From: Sipunculus nudus
Taxonomy: Eukaryota > Annelida > Sipuncula > Golfingiida > Sipunculidae
Direction of reading: 5' to 3'
Length of the DNA: 64,000 bases
Assembly (NCBI GenBank): GCA_026874595.1
Contig: CM049319.1
Span: 62,506,917-62,570,916 of the forward strand
Shown: positions 48,679 through 61,353 of the stretch, one piece after another
Numbering within the stretch: position 1 is the first letter of the stretch
Layout of the letters: the number at the start of each line of letters is the position of its first letter
Program-made: the position numbers and the translations under genes
Notes under the pieces: model-generated
The model's input: only the letters and a program-made list of their open reading frames with translations
The model's database searches: none
Told to the model about the DNA's origin: nothing

Positions 48679-51600
48679 CAGAGAACTTACCTCAGTTATG
48701 TATTGCCAATTATTGATTTAACATTTTACCTGGAAAGAAGGGGGGGTGGGTGTTCTGGTCCGTGGTGACAACTACAGCAAGAGCTGGATGGCAGATAGCA
48801 GAATTGATGCTCAGTGAGTGATTGATTTTAGATGCTATATTGATTTATGTTTGTTAAGTTTCTGCTTTATATTGTTTTGATAAAACAAACTTAAAAAAGG
48901 GGTCTTACTGGGTTATATAAAGTATTTTTATCATTATTATCAATATTATTACTATTCACTGTAGTTTTGAACAGTGATTCGCTGGTAGGTCTGGTACATA
49001 TGAAATCTTTCAAAAACCCATTCTGCTTTCTGCATTCCACATTGTTTGCATATATGGATTCTCAGCTTTACACTTACCATCTTATGTAAATACAAGTTGG
49101 CAAAATCTGCTGACTTCCTATTACTAGTCAGTAGTACTATGTGAACATTACAAGCAGATGTTTCAATCAGGCGTTATGGGAGTTTTAAGAATGGTCATTA
49201 ACACAAGAATGATTCTAATCTTATATCCATTGCTGTACAATACAGGGTTTCAAATACATCTCTCAATCACATTGCACATGCTGCATTCAACTCATAAGGA
49301 ATCTTAATTTTATTCTGGATTTGCTATCAAGAAAACGGTTGTCTATGTCACAAGTTTCAAAGCCTGATTTTCTTTATTTGGTCGACCTCTTCCTTTCTTG
49401 GGTATAATTTCTGAAGTGGTGGTCCTGGTGACTATTCAGACATTGCCATACAAGTTCCCATTTAATGTACTTAATATGTATCTAACTTTGCAAATAATGT
49501 ACTTAACTTTGCTGAAATATGCTGTATTTTGATGAGAAAATAAGAGACCTGTTTAAGTTTTTTAGGTGGCCTGTGAAATGCTGTAACTCTAGGCCCTGCT
49601 GGCCAGTGACTCTCCAGACAAAATTTCCTGCCCTGCAGTACAAAAGCTAAAGACAGTGATTTTCAGCATCACTTTAAATCGTGATTGGGATTTCCCCCTA
49701 GAGTATAGTTCTCAACCTACTAGCCAATGGCACCAGTGTCCCATAAACAGTGTTGAATTGAAATAACATTGAATGGCGCACCTGGTTTGATCCAGATGAA
49801 CAGAAATGGGCTGGTGGTTATTACAGTCATAACGTGTAAATGATCTCCCAAAACCTGTATACATTCAAAGGAGATAAAATTTTATCCAGCCTTTTGGCAC
49901 GCTTACACATAAATCTGATCTATAGCTGCGGTAGCTCATAAATCTGAATCCATTGCAACAGTGGTCTATATCTGTGTTGTTAGATAACTAATTGGAGCTA
50001 GTGCAATGTAGTTAGGACACTATTAAATAAAAGGAACGGGCCTAGAGCTTTTTATTTTTGATCCTGTAGTGTCTTTAATACAGGTGATACACCCCTAATG
50101 GAAATGGCCTGACATGTAGTTAAGGCACTTTGGTAAATGGAGGGACCAAGTGATTGAAATGGGGAAAGACAAGATTGTACACGGGAGTGGCTTGGGCAGC
50201 ACTCATTTGCGTCAAGCTTTGTGACACCACTACTGGTCCCATTCTGCGGCCCAGCTCGCGCCCAGCTTCCTAATTGCCAGAAAATTATTGCTAGCTATTT
50301 TATGCTTCTTTTGATGGGGCTGCATATACTAGAAGAGCGTGGTTCCTCGCGGCCTCCCTGCAATATAGGCCCACATAAACTGGCAAGGCTGTGTTTAACG
50401 GACATCAGACCATCATTATACGAGTGATGACAGTGGGGCCTGCCCCCCTTTATTGATGCCTGTATATCAGATGTAGGGCTATGAGTAATGGGTGATTACT
50501 AATTAAATATTCGCATATATTGAACCCTTGTGACCCCAAGAAACACTGTCACAATGGAACAAAGGAGCCACCCAAGTTACTTAATTGCAGTTGGTGTATA
50601 TCTAGGATTGTATGCACACACACACGCGGAGCGTGCTCTTCAGTATAGACCTATATAATTTAATTGTCTCCTTGTCATCTCATGCTTAAAGAAAGGCCAA
50701 GCAAGTCCTCAATGAACGTTTCGGGACAATTCTGGCTGCAGCCTCTTGTGTGCCGGGGGCAATTATGAAGCTGGGATGTCTAGTGGGTATGGGGAAACAC
50801 ATGCGGCCCCACGCCTGTGTATATGTATACAGTAAGGGATGGGAGGCTGCTGCCCCGATTTGCATAATACTGATTCACACATTATTGATCGACACCCAAT
50901 AACGCTGTACTTAATAGAAAAGCTGCATTGATGCTGGACTATAAATTACTGGTTTCTATTTTACTTTGTTTGCCGCCCTCTTTGTATGCACGAGATATTT
51001 TAGTACGCCAGGGCTACGCTTTAGGTAGTGCTTACAATCAATAAAGGATATTTGTGTAGCTGCTTTGGTGTAGATCCACCAGTTCACCCTCCCCTCTACC
51101 AAGTATAGAAGGCGGCCAAGTTGAAATTTGTTGAGCTCTCTACATTTGAGTGTTGTTTAATCTGGAATCAATGGTGACCCTTGACTATGCATACGTGACA
51201 GTAAAAACATAAAACAATAGTCCGGCAGTGCGCTGACACAAATGGATATCATTATCAGCTCCGCACAGATCCTTCACAGCATGCCGATCCATTTTCTGAA
51301 AGAACTCTGTCCATGTCAAATTAATCTTGTGTTTTATATGATTTGTGCTTGCATATCATTAGAAGGTTCTTATAAGGCGGTGGTGATGGAAATAAATATG
51401 AGCAAAACTAGTGTTGTAGTCACACAGGTCCATTACTGATATTAACCGTTGTTTGTGGAGCCTGCGCCCGCTGGAGTATGCTAATTAATGCACACTATGA
51501 AGTTATAAAGCATTTTCTTGTAGCTAGATCGGACATAATGTTCACAGTAAACATGCGCGGAGCCCATCTGCGCTACGTGCAAATGAATGAAAACGGTATG

Positions 51601-52278
51601 CAAAAAACACCCCAAGTTCATAGATTGGCTTCCCAGGAAGCTTCAGCGGTGAAGTCATCACTGCTCTCCCGTTAACGAGGATATTGTGATCTAATGCCAA
51701 AATCATATTCCTACCGTTCTGAAACGGAATGCCTTGGCACTTCATCCGATGCACTCTGCTGATACCGTCAAGTTTTGTAACGCTTTGTTCGGCACCCCGC
51801 ATACATAAAATACGTCGTTTTATTATTTATCACTATGTGCTCATCTGGTTAAATTGAGGATGCCAAACTGGCTTTGACATATCTCGTAGAATGATGGGTT
51901 TCTTGTCAGGGCAGGGGTTTTCTACAGTGTTGTGTTTCACTGAAGGGAAACTCTCATACCCATTCAACATAATTTGTTAAGTGGATCACGATTTCTTGGA
52001 CAGTAGCCAATTGATTCTATATACAGGCTGGTTTTTGCAGGCTCATCTGTCATTGTTTAATGGCATTTGGGGAAAAGCGCTACTAATCTGAATCCAAAAG
52101 GTGTTTGTAACACATGCCGCTGTTTCATCTTTTTAATTTTCCATTTTCTTGCATATATGATTTTTTAATACACAGATAATGGAAACCAGTGAATTGCCTT
52201 GATCATAATAGCAGACCTGCTATTTTCAGTCATGAGCTTATGTTTTCAAATTAAACAGGAAATCATTGCAAAATATGA

Positions 52279-52365
52279 GAAATAATTTCAAAGTGGTTCA
52301 GAAGAGATACTCCGAAATAATTTCAAAGTGGTTCAGAATAGATATTCTAGAATAATTTGCCTCAT
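52279..52365. repeat. 35-bp tandem duplication
   Basis: GAAATAATTTCAAAGTGGTT followed by CAGAAGAGATACTCC is repeated from 52314 with two changes. A third, truncated unit starts at 52350. Confidence 0.85.
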
Positions 52366-53270
52366 TTGTAATACAATTTGTAACATGGTAATTGCATGCT
52401 GAATCTTGGAAAATTCGCATTATCTGAGAGAGTCAACCATTTACTGGGAGTTGCCTTACTTTGCCACGACGAAACACCATGTTTTGTCTTCTGAAGCAAT
52501 TTTCATTTAGTATTGATAAGCCTTCTCTTTAGATTGGGTTTTCTAATTGCCTTAAGGATCTAACACTTTCTTGGGCCTTGTCACTTAATTGATCTTTTCA
52601 GTAATTGGGGAACTACTGTGAATTACTTATAAAACACTTGTTTATAAAAACTTGCACAAAACCATATAATAATTGTTGGCCAAAGTTTTCGCTATGAAGC
52701 AGGGGCTTGGTATTTTCCCGTCAGGGAAATGTTAGATTGAACGATAAAAAACTACCAGGCTGAAAGGAGTAATGAAAGACATGGCTGCATGTTTCAGGCC
52801 AGCACAGTCACTTATTTCTTTTAATTATTAAATCGTTTTGTCTTATAGTTGGCGCAGATCTAGATCACTGTTATGTACATAGTGAACTGTCGATAAGCGT
52901 GAAGCTTTAGAATTGCTTTTGGATTAATTTCTTTTTTTTTTACATTGTATTTCAATGTATGTTCGGTCTCAAATCATTCTGCTCTCATTGGGACTGGCAT
53001 CTGAGAGAGGAATCGGCTCACTTGTTAACATGTACCCTGAAATTGAGAACAGTGGTTGAGGAAATTAATCATTAATGTCATTTGATTGATCAGATGAGAG
53101 CTCCAATGGGACAGATAGGCTTCTGGAATTAAAATGAAGGGCTTGCTTGGCAATTTTATCTTGTATATATGACACCTAATTTTACCTTTCGAGGGCTCTG
53201 TGATTTGATAAGAGGTGAGAATGCACGCAATGAAAGTAAAATTGGAAGAACGTCTTATGCTTGTTGTCAT

Positions 53271-53530
53271 TATCTCAGCAACAGCTCGCGGCTCTTCTTT
53301 TTTCAGAGAAATAACATTTCTTGAGAGATTCCTTTGAAATGACTTATAATTATTTCAGCGACAGCTCACAGCAATCTTTCTAGAATGATACATTTACTTA
53401 GAGATCCTTAATTGTTAGGAGACTTATACTTATTTGAGGAACAGCCAGTGGCCATTTTCAGTAATGATTAATTTGTTTAGAGATTACTGGAAGGTGACTT
53501 TATTTCAGCAACAGCTTGCATTACTGTCTT
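53271..53530. repeat. Degenerate tandem repeat, unit about 80 bp, four copies
   Basis: Units start at 53271, 53351, 53430 and 53501 with TATCTCAGCAACAGCTCGCG, TATTTCAGCGACAGCTCACA, TATTTGAGGAACAGCCAGTG and TATTTCAGCAACAGCTTGCA. Each is followed about 35 bp on by a TTTAGAGATT/TTGAGAGATT-like word and then a GACTTAT-like word. The periodicity is clear although the units have diverged. Confidence 0.75.
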
Positions 53531-54726
53531 TTAGAGAATACATTTATGATGTGTATGATGCATACAATTTTGTACAGGTTCCGTTCATTTGACCTCCTGT
53601 GGTTGACCTTTTCCCCAACCAAGGGTTCCAAATTCGCAATCTTAGCTAAAGAGAAATTGCAATCTTAATTATCTGTGGCAAACAACATTGAAAGGAAAAA
53701 AATAAATATAATAAATAATAAAAATTTTGTTTCCTGTCATTAAAATTGATATTGTAATTTATATCAATCTTTTATATCATCTGCAAATAATTAATAAGAT
53801 TTTTGACTCATACAGGACATGTTCACTCAAATTTTTATCAAATTATTCAGCTTTTTTGGCTTATATAATTATTATAAAATGATGTTTTTCTTGTATTTTA
53901 CTTGGTGTTAAGATTAGAAAAATGAAACCCCTTGCAAAACCTTGAAAAAGTTAAAATAGTACACCCTGAATATGATTCAAGCCAACCACAAATTGTTTCC
54001 GCAACTGCTAGTAGTATTCTTTTCCAGGAGGATACAGGATTTCCAGTGTCAAGACCTCTCATTGCATCAGCTAGCATCACCTGTTTTGGAGATTGCCCAT
54101 TAGCTAACAATTTAATCCGTTTGACTAATCATTATTTTATAATGACGATTTAAATCATCATTTCACATACTATGTTTGATGAGTTAGACCATGATCTAAA
54201 GCACTGTCTTCTTTAGGAATTTAAAGTTGTCTCATAACCTTTGTCAACAATTTGAATTAATCAAATCATCATGTTTAACATAATCTGTAATGGGAAGGCT
54301 CATGATCTGAAATATGCTTTTCCATAGAAAGTTTCAACTTGCCTTGTCAAAATAGGTTATTTGTTCTCTCCTGATTGTTGTTTATACACATTTTCCACAA
54401 AGTATTCCATTTTCTCAGATTTCAAAGTAATTTTTTGAAGGGCATGTCAAGGGCCTAGCAAGAAGTGATTAAATTTTATTTAAGTCAAAAAGACTTCAAC
54501 AAGAGTGCATATAGCTCCCAATGATTATCTGCAGAGCATGTCAGGTCATATGAGCCAGTATTGCTTGATTTGTCAAGTGATGTTAAGTATAACTATAAGC
54601 CAGAGGTTCCTATGGTAACCTTAGAGTTAATGGTGAAGTAAGATTCATACTTGTATCATTTGAGATACAACATGATATGACTTACTTGTAACTATAACAG
54701 ACCTGAACATTAAGTGTCAGTTATCA

Positions 54727-54742
54727 TCACCTGGTGGCGCTA
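54727..54742 (+). promoter_or_regulatory. CTCF-like binding motif
   Basis: TCACCTGGTGGCGCTA agrees with 14 of 16 positions of the extended CTCF consensus CCACYAGRKGGCGCTA. It lies 3 kb before the final exon, in the same orientation as the motif at 7997-8010. A motif-only call. Confidence 0.4.
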
Positions 54743-57385
54743 ATGAGATGGTTATGGTCTTATTCCTATTTCTCAATAAATTTCAAAGGATTTTTTTTTC
54801 AAAGGCAATTAAGTCATGTGCCATGTAAGAAGTTGTTACATTTAAGGTAAGATCTTTCAAATTTTGAGTCCATCCTGGGTTTGCATGGTCAAACAATGAT
54901 GTTGGCAGAGTTATGTGCTCTCTGAGGCTCTCTATTTGATTTATGTTGGTGCATGGTTCCAAAACTAGTATTAATATTAATTCTCCTCGCACACAGATTT
55001 ATAACTCAACAAGATTGTAGTGTTCTTGCTGCTTTATATGAACTTTATTTCAGGCCCTGTGAGACAGCCATAATGGACTGATAATAATTACAAATGTTGG
55101 TGTTTATAGGACATTTAAAATGTCAGGTTTTTGTGGGGCCTTGCTCCAGTTAGATGTAGGGTTTATTTGACGAGATCATTACGTTTTTGTCGGGCTTGGG
55201 TCCAGGAGTGGGTGTTGTATATTTGTGAGAGGATCATTATGAAAGGTGCAACTTTTAGAGACCTGTAATATGTAACTGTGATGAGAAAGGGGAGGGGGCT
55301 GGCGGTGATTTGCGCTGGATCTGTACCATTAAATCAACGGCTGAAACAAAAGACGACTTATACTTCCTTTGCACACTATCAGGAAGAGAACCTGATGAAA
55401 GACTGTCGAGCGGAGCCCGGAGGTGAAACGTAGACCAGTGCTTCAGTCATTGTAACAAGCACAGTTTTGGCCTCATTATCACGCAGATAAACAACATGGT
55501 GTTTTGTGTCGCATCTTGGGCTGCTAAGGACGTCACATGAAAGGTTTGCTCTTCACGTGAGCAAGGAAGTAATTGAAAATTTTCGGGAATACGCGAGTGG
55601 CGCTATATTTGGATCTTTCTGATGGATATTTGAGATTAAGCGGATTCCCGAGAGAATCAAATAGCAGAAATGGTTTGATGATTTCATTTGCCCTACAGAC
55701 AAATGCACGTGTAGCTTTTTATGAGTGTAGTGCATACTTCGCTCCTGTTTAATATGCTTTGCCCTCAGCAAAGGCTAATTATTTTGCCTCTGGTTTAAGG
55801 GGCAACTGATGTAGAAAGAGTGATGGTGAACTGGCGAGTTTTATTGGCAAATGGCATCTATGCTTCTGTTGGAGGGGTTGTAAATAAGGCTGCGAGCTTG
55901 TGTTTTATTGGGATGTGCTATCCAATACCTCTTGTGAAATTCCTTTTACATATCACGCTTGTCAGGCTTCTTACAGGGACTAAAATGAATGGAGGCCTAT
56001 TTGTGTGAGGCCGAGTGAATAATAGGACCAAGCATGTTTTGTATATACTCCTGCACAAGCTCAGGCCTCGTTAAGTGGCAGATCTCATTTTGCGTTACAT
56101 TAAGGTTAAGGATGAATTCGTAGGGGGGTTATACTAGATGCATCGTGGGTAATGATTACTCCTTTCATCTCTGGCCAGCCGGTTAACCGATTTACAGTGG
56201 ATACCCTTTAATCTGTGACCAATACGGACTTTGATGAATGCAGCCGTTTTTACACAAGGACAAGCCCGGGGTTGCGCATGGATGACGGGTTGTAAGAAGT
56301 CATCCATTAAATTATTTCTCATTCCCTTCTCGTTCCTGATCAAGGTGCTTCGTGTTTTCTCCCCCCCTCGGTGGTCAGGCAAGCTGCCATCTTTTTCTTC
56401 CCCATCCTATTTGCCAATTTTCCTTTCTGCCAAATTGTGTTTACTGCATCATAACTACATGGTCTCACCAGTCGTTTCATATAGTTGGCCAGAGGGCTGG
56501 GCTCTGTCAAGTTTATTGAACCCCAACTCGCAAGATTTCAGGTTTAGCCCAGGAAAATGCTAATTTGAGTGTTTTTGAGATCTTTTCCTGAAATGTATTC
56601 AGTATTATTTATGGTGGAGATGTGTGTGATGACAATATAAACTTCAGTGATTTTATGCCATATGTCAGATGACACGGATTAAGTCCACTTGTTTTATGCG
56701 TAATGTTTGAAAAAGAGTAGAATACATTGATTTTATGCCACATATCAGATAAAAATAGGAATTTCTGTTTGCTTATGCTCACATTTCTTAGAACATAAAA
56801 TCCAGATATTTCAGAATGTCAGGGCCCAGTTGTTTTATAATTTTCTCATAAATGCAAGACACAAATGTTAAAATACTACACCCCTCTATATCACCACAAC
56901 CCCCATTAGGACCACTCTTTTTGTGTAATTTTTTCTATGAATTGCCAGGGACCAATGTTAATTTGGATGATAAATAATAGATTAAAAACTAAAGACTTCA
57001 AAAATATCTATTTTGCACTGATTATACATATCTATGCAGCTGTCACATTTCTTGGTGACAAAAAATAGATAATTAGGTGAGGAAGATGATGATGTTGACA
57101 TCTATGAAGTGATAAGCAAGGTAATGACATGACATCAGTAGTTGTTGAGAAGCAATAACCATGGAAATGACTATGAGGCAAGATAGATGACCTTAGATAT
57201 GGCACCAATAGTCTCTCATATTTCTTAGGTCTGCAAAAAATCAACAGAATTTAAAATAAATTTTTTGTCAGTAAAGAGTCATGTCATGTTTATATGGGGG
57301 GGGGGGTCATAAAAATTTTGTGCCATACAAAATTTTTCTGACAGTTTGGAAAGAGATAGATAAATTCTCAACAAACATTTTGGCC

Positions 57386-57737
57386 AGGGATATTGAGGAA
57401 AAGTTTAGCAGTAGAAATACAGAGATCGGTTTGAGATTGATATTGAGAAAAGGTTGAGTAGAAAAGATAGAGAGATTGGTGTGGGATTGATTTGTAAAAA
57501 AAATTGTTGAGTAGTAGAAATATAGAGATTGGTTTCAGATTGATATTGAGGAAAGGTTGAGTAGAAAAGATAGAGAGATTGGTTTGCGATCAATTTAAAA
57601 AAAAAAAGGTTGAGTATTGGAAATATAGAGATTGGTTTGAGATTGATATTGAAGAAAGGATGAGCAGTAAAGATATAGAGATTGGTTTGAGATTGAAGTA
57701 ATGAAGAAAGATTGAATAGTAGAGTTACAGAGATTGA
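57386..57737. repeat. Tandem repeat, unit about 57 bp, next to the splice acceptor
   Basis: Repeated words AGAAATATAGAGATTGGTTT, GAGATTGATATTGAGGAAAG and GTTGAGTAG recur about six times. Two unit subtypes alternate (one with ATATAGAG and one with AAGATAGAGAG), suggesting a dimeric higher-order unit of about 115 bp. The array ends about 65 bp before the final exon at 57802. On the sense strand it is strongly purine-rich, in contrast to the pyrimidine tract that follows. Confidence 0.85.
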
Positions 57738-57801
57738 AAAAACTATTGTCTTGTTTCTGCAAGTTCAGTTTTTGATCAGGTTTTTTTTTGTGCCATTGCA
57801 G

Positions 57802-58856
57802 GCGAGCGACCCTACCACTGTGGTGCATGTGGCCAGCGCTATACACAAGGCCATCTGTTGAAATCCCACATCCGCAGCCGCCACAATGGGAACATGATCT
57901 ACTACAAACTCGACAAGAAAGGTGACGGGAGCCGGAGCAGAGGGCGACGTTCACTTTGCATAGAGGACCAGCTACCGCAGATGGACATGCCACCAATCAA
58001 ACAGCCAAAGATCGAGAACATCCTCTCTGCGATGGCACAGGGCGTGAACCTGGGAGGCCACAACAACCCTAACTTGGGTCTCTTCATGAACACGACCATT
58101 GGGTTTATGGGCAGCCCGTTCCTACAAGGACCCAAGATGTTGCCGTTTTCGGGCAGTATGCAAAATGGTGCTTCCCAGTTACTTGGGGCAAATAATTTCC
58201 TGGCCCCTCCCCCTTCCCTGCCGATGCTTCCACCAGGCTTCGGACTGATTGCAAACCCAGGACTGAGGCTTGGACCACAGCAGCCCCACCTGATGGGAGG
58301 AACTCGATCCCCAGAACAAACCGGTCCAAAAATTGAGGAGATCCCGTTGCCACAAGATTTATCTGTGAAAAAGGGCGATGAGAACGGACACATGATGGAC
58401 TCGAGTGACACTGACAGTGAGGCAAAAGCGTCCCCTCCCATCAACCAACCAAACACCGGCAGTCACATGTCACAGTTCCCACCACCTATCACAGATATGC
58501 GAGCTCCCATCATTGAACTTCCCACAGAGCAAGCCATATCCCCAGTGACCCAGACGGTCAAAGAAGAACGTATGCTGCACCCATTGATGTCTCCACGCTT
58601 TGACAAGCAGCGATGCGACAAGCTGTATTTCCCAAACCCACGGTGTGACAAAGTGGACTGCAACAAGCCGCAATGCGACAGATCATGCAACCACTCGTCC
58701 ATGCTCCAAGACCTGCGCAAAAATGTGGTACGCATGCTTAGTATTTTGACCCCTGACCTAAATATTGATAACGGCATTGACTATGAGAGTGACCAAGTAG
58801 ATCGGCTTCTCCATGAGGTGATCTACAGCAATGTGGAAGATGAAATTCGCAAGTGA
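57802..58856 (+). CDS. C2H2 zinc-finger transcription factor, final exon: finger 3, CtBP motif, C-terminal module
   Basis: The acceptor TGCCATTGCAG at 57801 and the split Gly codon give the linker TGERP, so this exon continues the one ending at 20365 (residues 337-686; TGA at 58854-58856). Finger 3 is C342-X2-C-X12-H-X4-H363, followed by a basic stretch (KKGDGSRSRGRR). The middle is rich in Pro, Gly, Asn and Met. Residues 519-525 are PQDLSVK, an exact PxDLSxK motif for the co-repressor CtBP. VKEE at 588-591 fits a sumoylation site. A cluster C607, C617, C622, C627, C631, H633 built on repeated RCDK-like words precedes a probably helical end (LQDLRKNVVRMLSILTPDLN, then DQVDRLLHEVIYSN) that may mediate dimerisation or partner binding. 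A repressor role is inferred from the CtBP motif. The overlapping minus-strand frames (up to 184 codons) are shadows. Confidence 0.93.
58350..58370 (+). other. CtBP-interaction motif (PxDLSxK) in the zinc-finger protein
   Basis: These 21 bases encode PQDLSVK. The PxDLSxK pattern is the established docking motif for CtBP in Krüppel, Knirps, ZEB and other repressors. It stands in an otherwise low-complexity linker, which is usual for such motifs. Confidence 0.75.
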
Positions 58857-58987
58857 AGTTCTTGAGAAGTCATTTGTTTGATTGGCCTTGCCCAATTTGA
58901 GGCGGCCATGATGCCTTTTAGGCAAGGCCGCCGCAGAGGGCGATTTGTCATTTTGAGCCGGCGCTAGCACCAGGCTACGTCGGAGAA

Positions 58988-59002
58988 AGTGTACCATACA
59001 CT
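58988..59002 (+). other. Short hairpin in the 3' UTR
   Basis: AGTGTA-CCA-TACACT forms a perfect 6-bp stem with a 3-base loop about 130 bases after the stop codon. It could be structural, or chance. Confidence 0.25.
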
Positions 59003-59792
59003 TTTGTACACAGTTTGTACAGATTGTAAAGGTTGAGCCAGATTGTTGTCAAAACCCACCGCAGTGGTTAAAAGCAAGTTGAATGGCACCACCGGTCCCA
59101 GTATAGGCATTTATTTAACACGATGGTTACAGTTAGTCAACATATCAGTTACATTGTTATTATACCGCAAAGCGCAAATCAAATTTATTCAGTATATACT
59201 TGTATATTTATTTTTTATTATAATTTTTATGTTTGTTTCATTACTTTTGATGATTACCTTATAGGATTGATATATTTGAGTTAAGAGATGTAATAATTCA
59301 TTCCATGTTTATTTTTGACGGAGTGGGGAAGAACGTTGAACAGAAATGGCTTTTGAGTGTGTTGTTATCTTTAAATGGGGACCACTGTTTCTTACGACAT
59401 TGCACGTTTGGTGCTGACTGTTCAAGCCCACCAAAGATTTAGTACAGAACTGCTTGGCCGTCCTGCGTATTAACGAGCTTTAGAATGCACAGACCATGTG
59501 AGGCTTGCCTCACATCTGACACTTGTTTTGTAATCAACCTTAGTCTTATTTATTGCTGTATAATTGTAGGTGACACTAGTCATGTGGCCAGGTGATCAAA
59601 TTAGATCCTAATTAGAAGTAGCTCATTAGTAGATAGATACTGTTATCCAGTTTCGTATTTATGTTCCCATTATCAGTAGTTAGTAGATTTACAAGATTTG
59701 GTCACACAAGGGGGCACTTTAGTCACCCCTCACTGCCACCCTGGAGCTAAGACAAAGATCTGAAGCATCATTATATTTTTGTTTCATGCTGT

Positions 59793-59838
59793 ATTATTAC
59801 TTATTATTATTATTATCATTATTATTATTATTTTTTTA
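59793..59838. repeat. (TTA)n microsatellite
   Basis: Imperfect TTA repeats within the likely 3' UTR. Confidence 0.9.
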
Positions 59839-61339
59839 TTCATTCATATACCAGTATTTTCCAGGTTGGACATCCAAAGCATAACAAAAAGGATTTCTAG
59901 TCAAGCTTTACTGTCAGTTTATTTTCACATACACAGTCAAGATGAAACATTATTTGGCCAATTATTGTATATGTATATGTGATCTCATATCTCCCACAAT
60001 GTTGTCATTGCCTTTGCGGGCCTAGGGTGATCAACCCTAGTAAAACAGTCACTGGACCAAACATTTTGGTTCATATTGCCATGTATTTATTTATATGCAC
60101 TTAACCCACTATTTATTCGCAAACAGCAGCAGTATGTGGATTCTAGTTCAAAGAACTGTCCTCCAATCAGGAGTGAGAAGCTGCATACGCAAAGCTGTTC
60201 GCAAGTTTTGATGCAGTAATTTGTGCCAATCGCTGGTAAATACAGCCGGACTATAATGTTTGGTTTTCTGATCACTTGCATTGTAGTTTAAAGGCAAATG
60301 ACAATCTTACAGAAATTGGACAGCGAACGCATTAGTCGCTTGAGTAATGGACTACTGGTAATTAACGTCAGTTGATAAGAATGGTTTTGTAGTTATCAGG
60401 AAGGCATAGGACCAATTTACGACTGCTGCTCACAAGCAGAGGATCGAAAATCTTTCCCACACCTAGAAGAAGGCCCTGTAATGACAGGGACCAATCAAAG
60501 CTTAAGGTTACGCTGGCGAGTTCCCTAACGAGAGCATTCCATGATTTAAAAGTGTAAAACTACACTGTATGGTGATACTGTCCCTGTGTTGTGAATGTAG
60601 ATAGGTTAGCAAAAACACTAGCATTCCGAGTTTGTGTAATTTGTTGACAAACAACAGTGGTGTGATTTTACAGTGGTTCGCTTTCCATGGTCAATTGTAC
60701 AGTAAGATATAAATGGGGAGAAAAAGGGCAACATTATGCCATTTGTACAAACTTGTTATTTTTGTAGGTCTGTGTTGATATGATTTGTATGACTAACAGT
60801 GATAGTATTCATCTTCCATAAGATACAAGAACCAGCAAATTTTTGTCTTTAATCTACGGATCTTCCATCAGTGAAATGAAAAAGAAATTTTCTATGCATA
60901 GGCATATTGGCTCTAGTAGGGATGGTTTTCCCGCTATATCCAATTTGTACTGTTTTGTATAAAAACCTTGGACATGTCAAAGCACATTGTACAAGCGATG
61001 CACTTTGGACATTATGTGCCAGAATTTCAAACGAGAGCGTGTGATCCCCCCTTAAATTGTACTTTAACGATAGGACTTAATGTTTCTGTACATGCACATT
61101 TCATTGGGTAGTGACAACGTCACATATGTTTCAGTGGTTGTTAGGGGATTTTGCTTACGACTTTATCTGCTTTCAGGTTTTCCGCCCAGAGTATATATAT
61201 TAAAGTATATACATATATATAATGAGCCTATAACTTAATGTATTGTTGCATATGACCAATTTGTTAAGGGAATCAGATTTGGGAAGGGGGTTTTCTTTAA
61301 AAATCAGATGCAATTGTAGGGGATGAGAGAGAGAAAGGT

Positions 61340-61353
61340 GGGGGGGGGGGGGG
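61340..61353. repeat. Homopolymer G14
   Basis: A run of 14 G in the likely 3' UTR, preceded by a GAGA-rich stretch. Confidence 0.9.

Larger units (their letters stand above)
20366..57801 (+). other. Giant intron (37.4 kb) of the zinc-finger gene
   Basis: The phase-1 intron runs from GTAAGA at 20366 to a T-run, TGCCATTGCAG, at 57801. It interrupts the conserved linker between fingers 2 and 3. No convincing gene is nested in it: the longest open frames lack domains. It holds the tandem arrays, microsatellites, G/C homopolymers, fold-back repeat with nested element, and tRNA-like remnant listed separately. GC-richer, TAAT-bearing islands (about 39200-39400, 42880-43480, 50400-51850 and 55300-56560) could be regulatory. 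Long introns of this kind are usual for developmental regulators. Confidence 0.85.

Noticed and set aside
57902-58456. 184-codon minus-strand frame
   Set aside because: It is the shadow of the final zinc-finger exon, whose own frame contains the finger, CtBP motif and matching splice phase.
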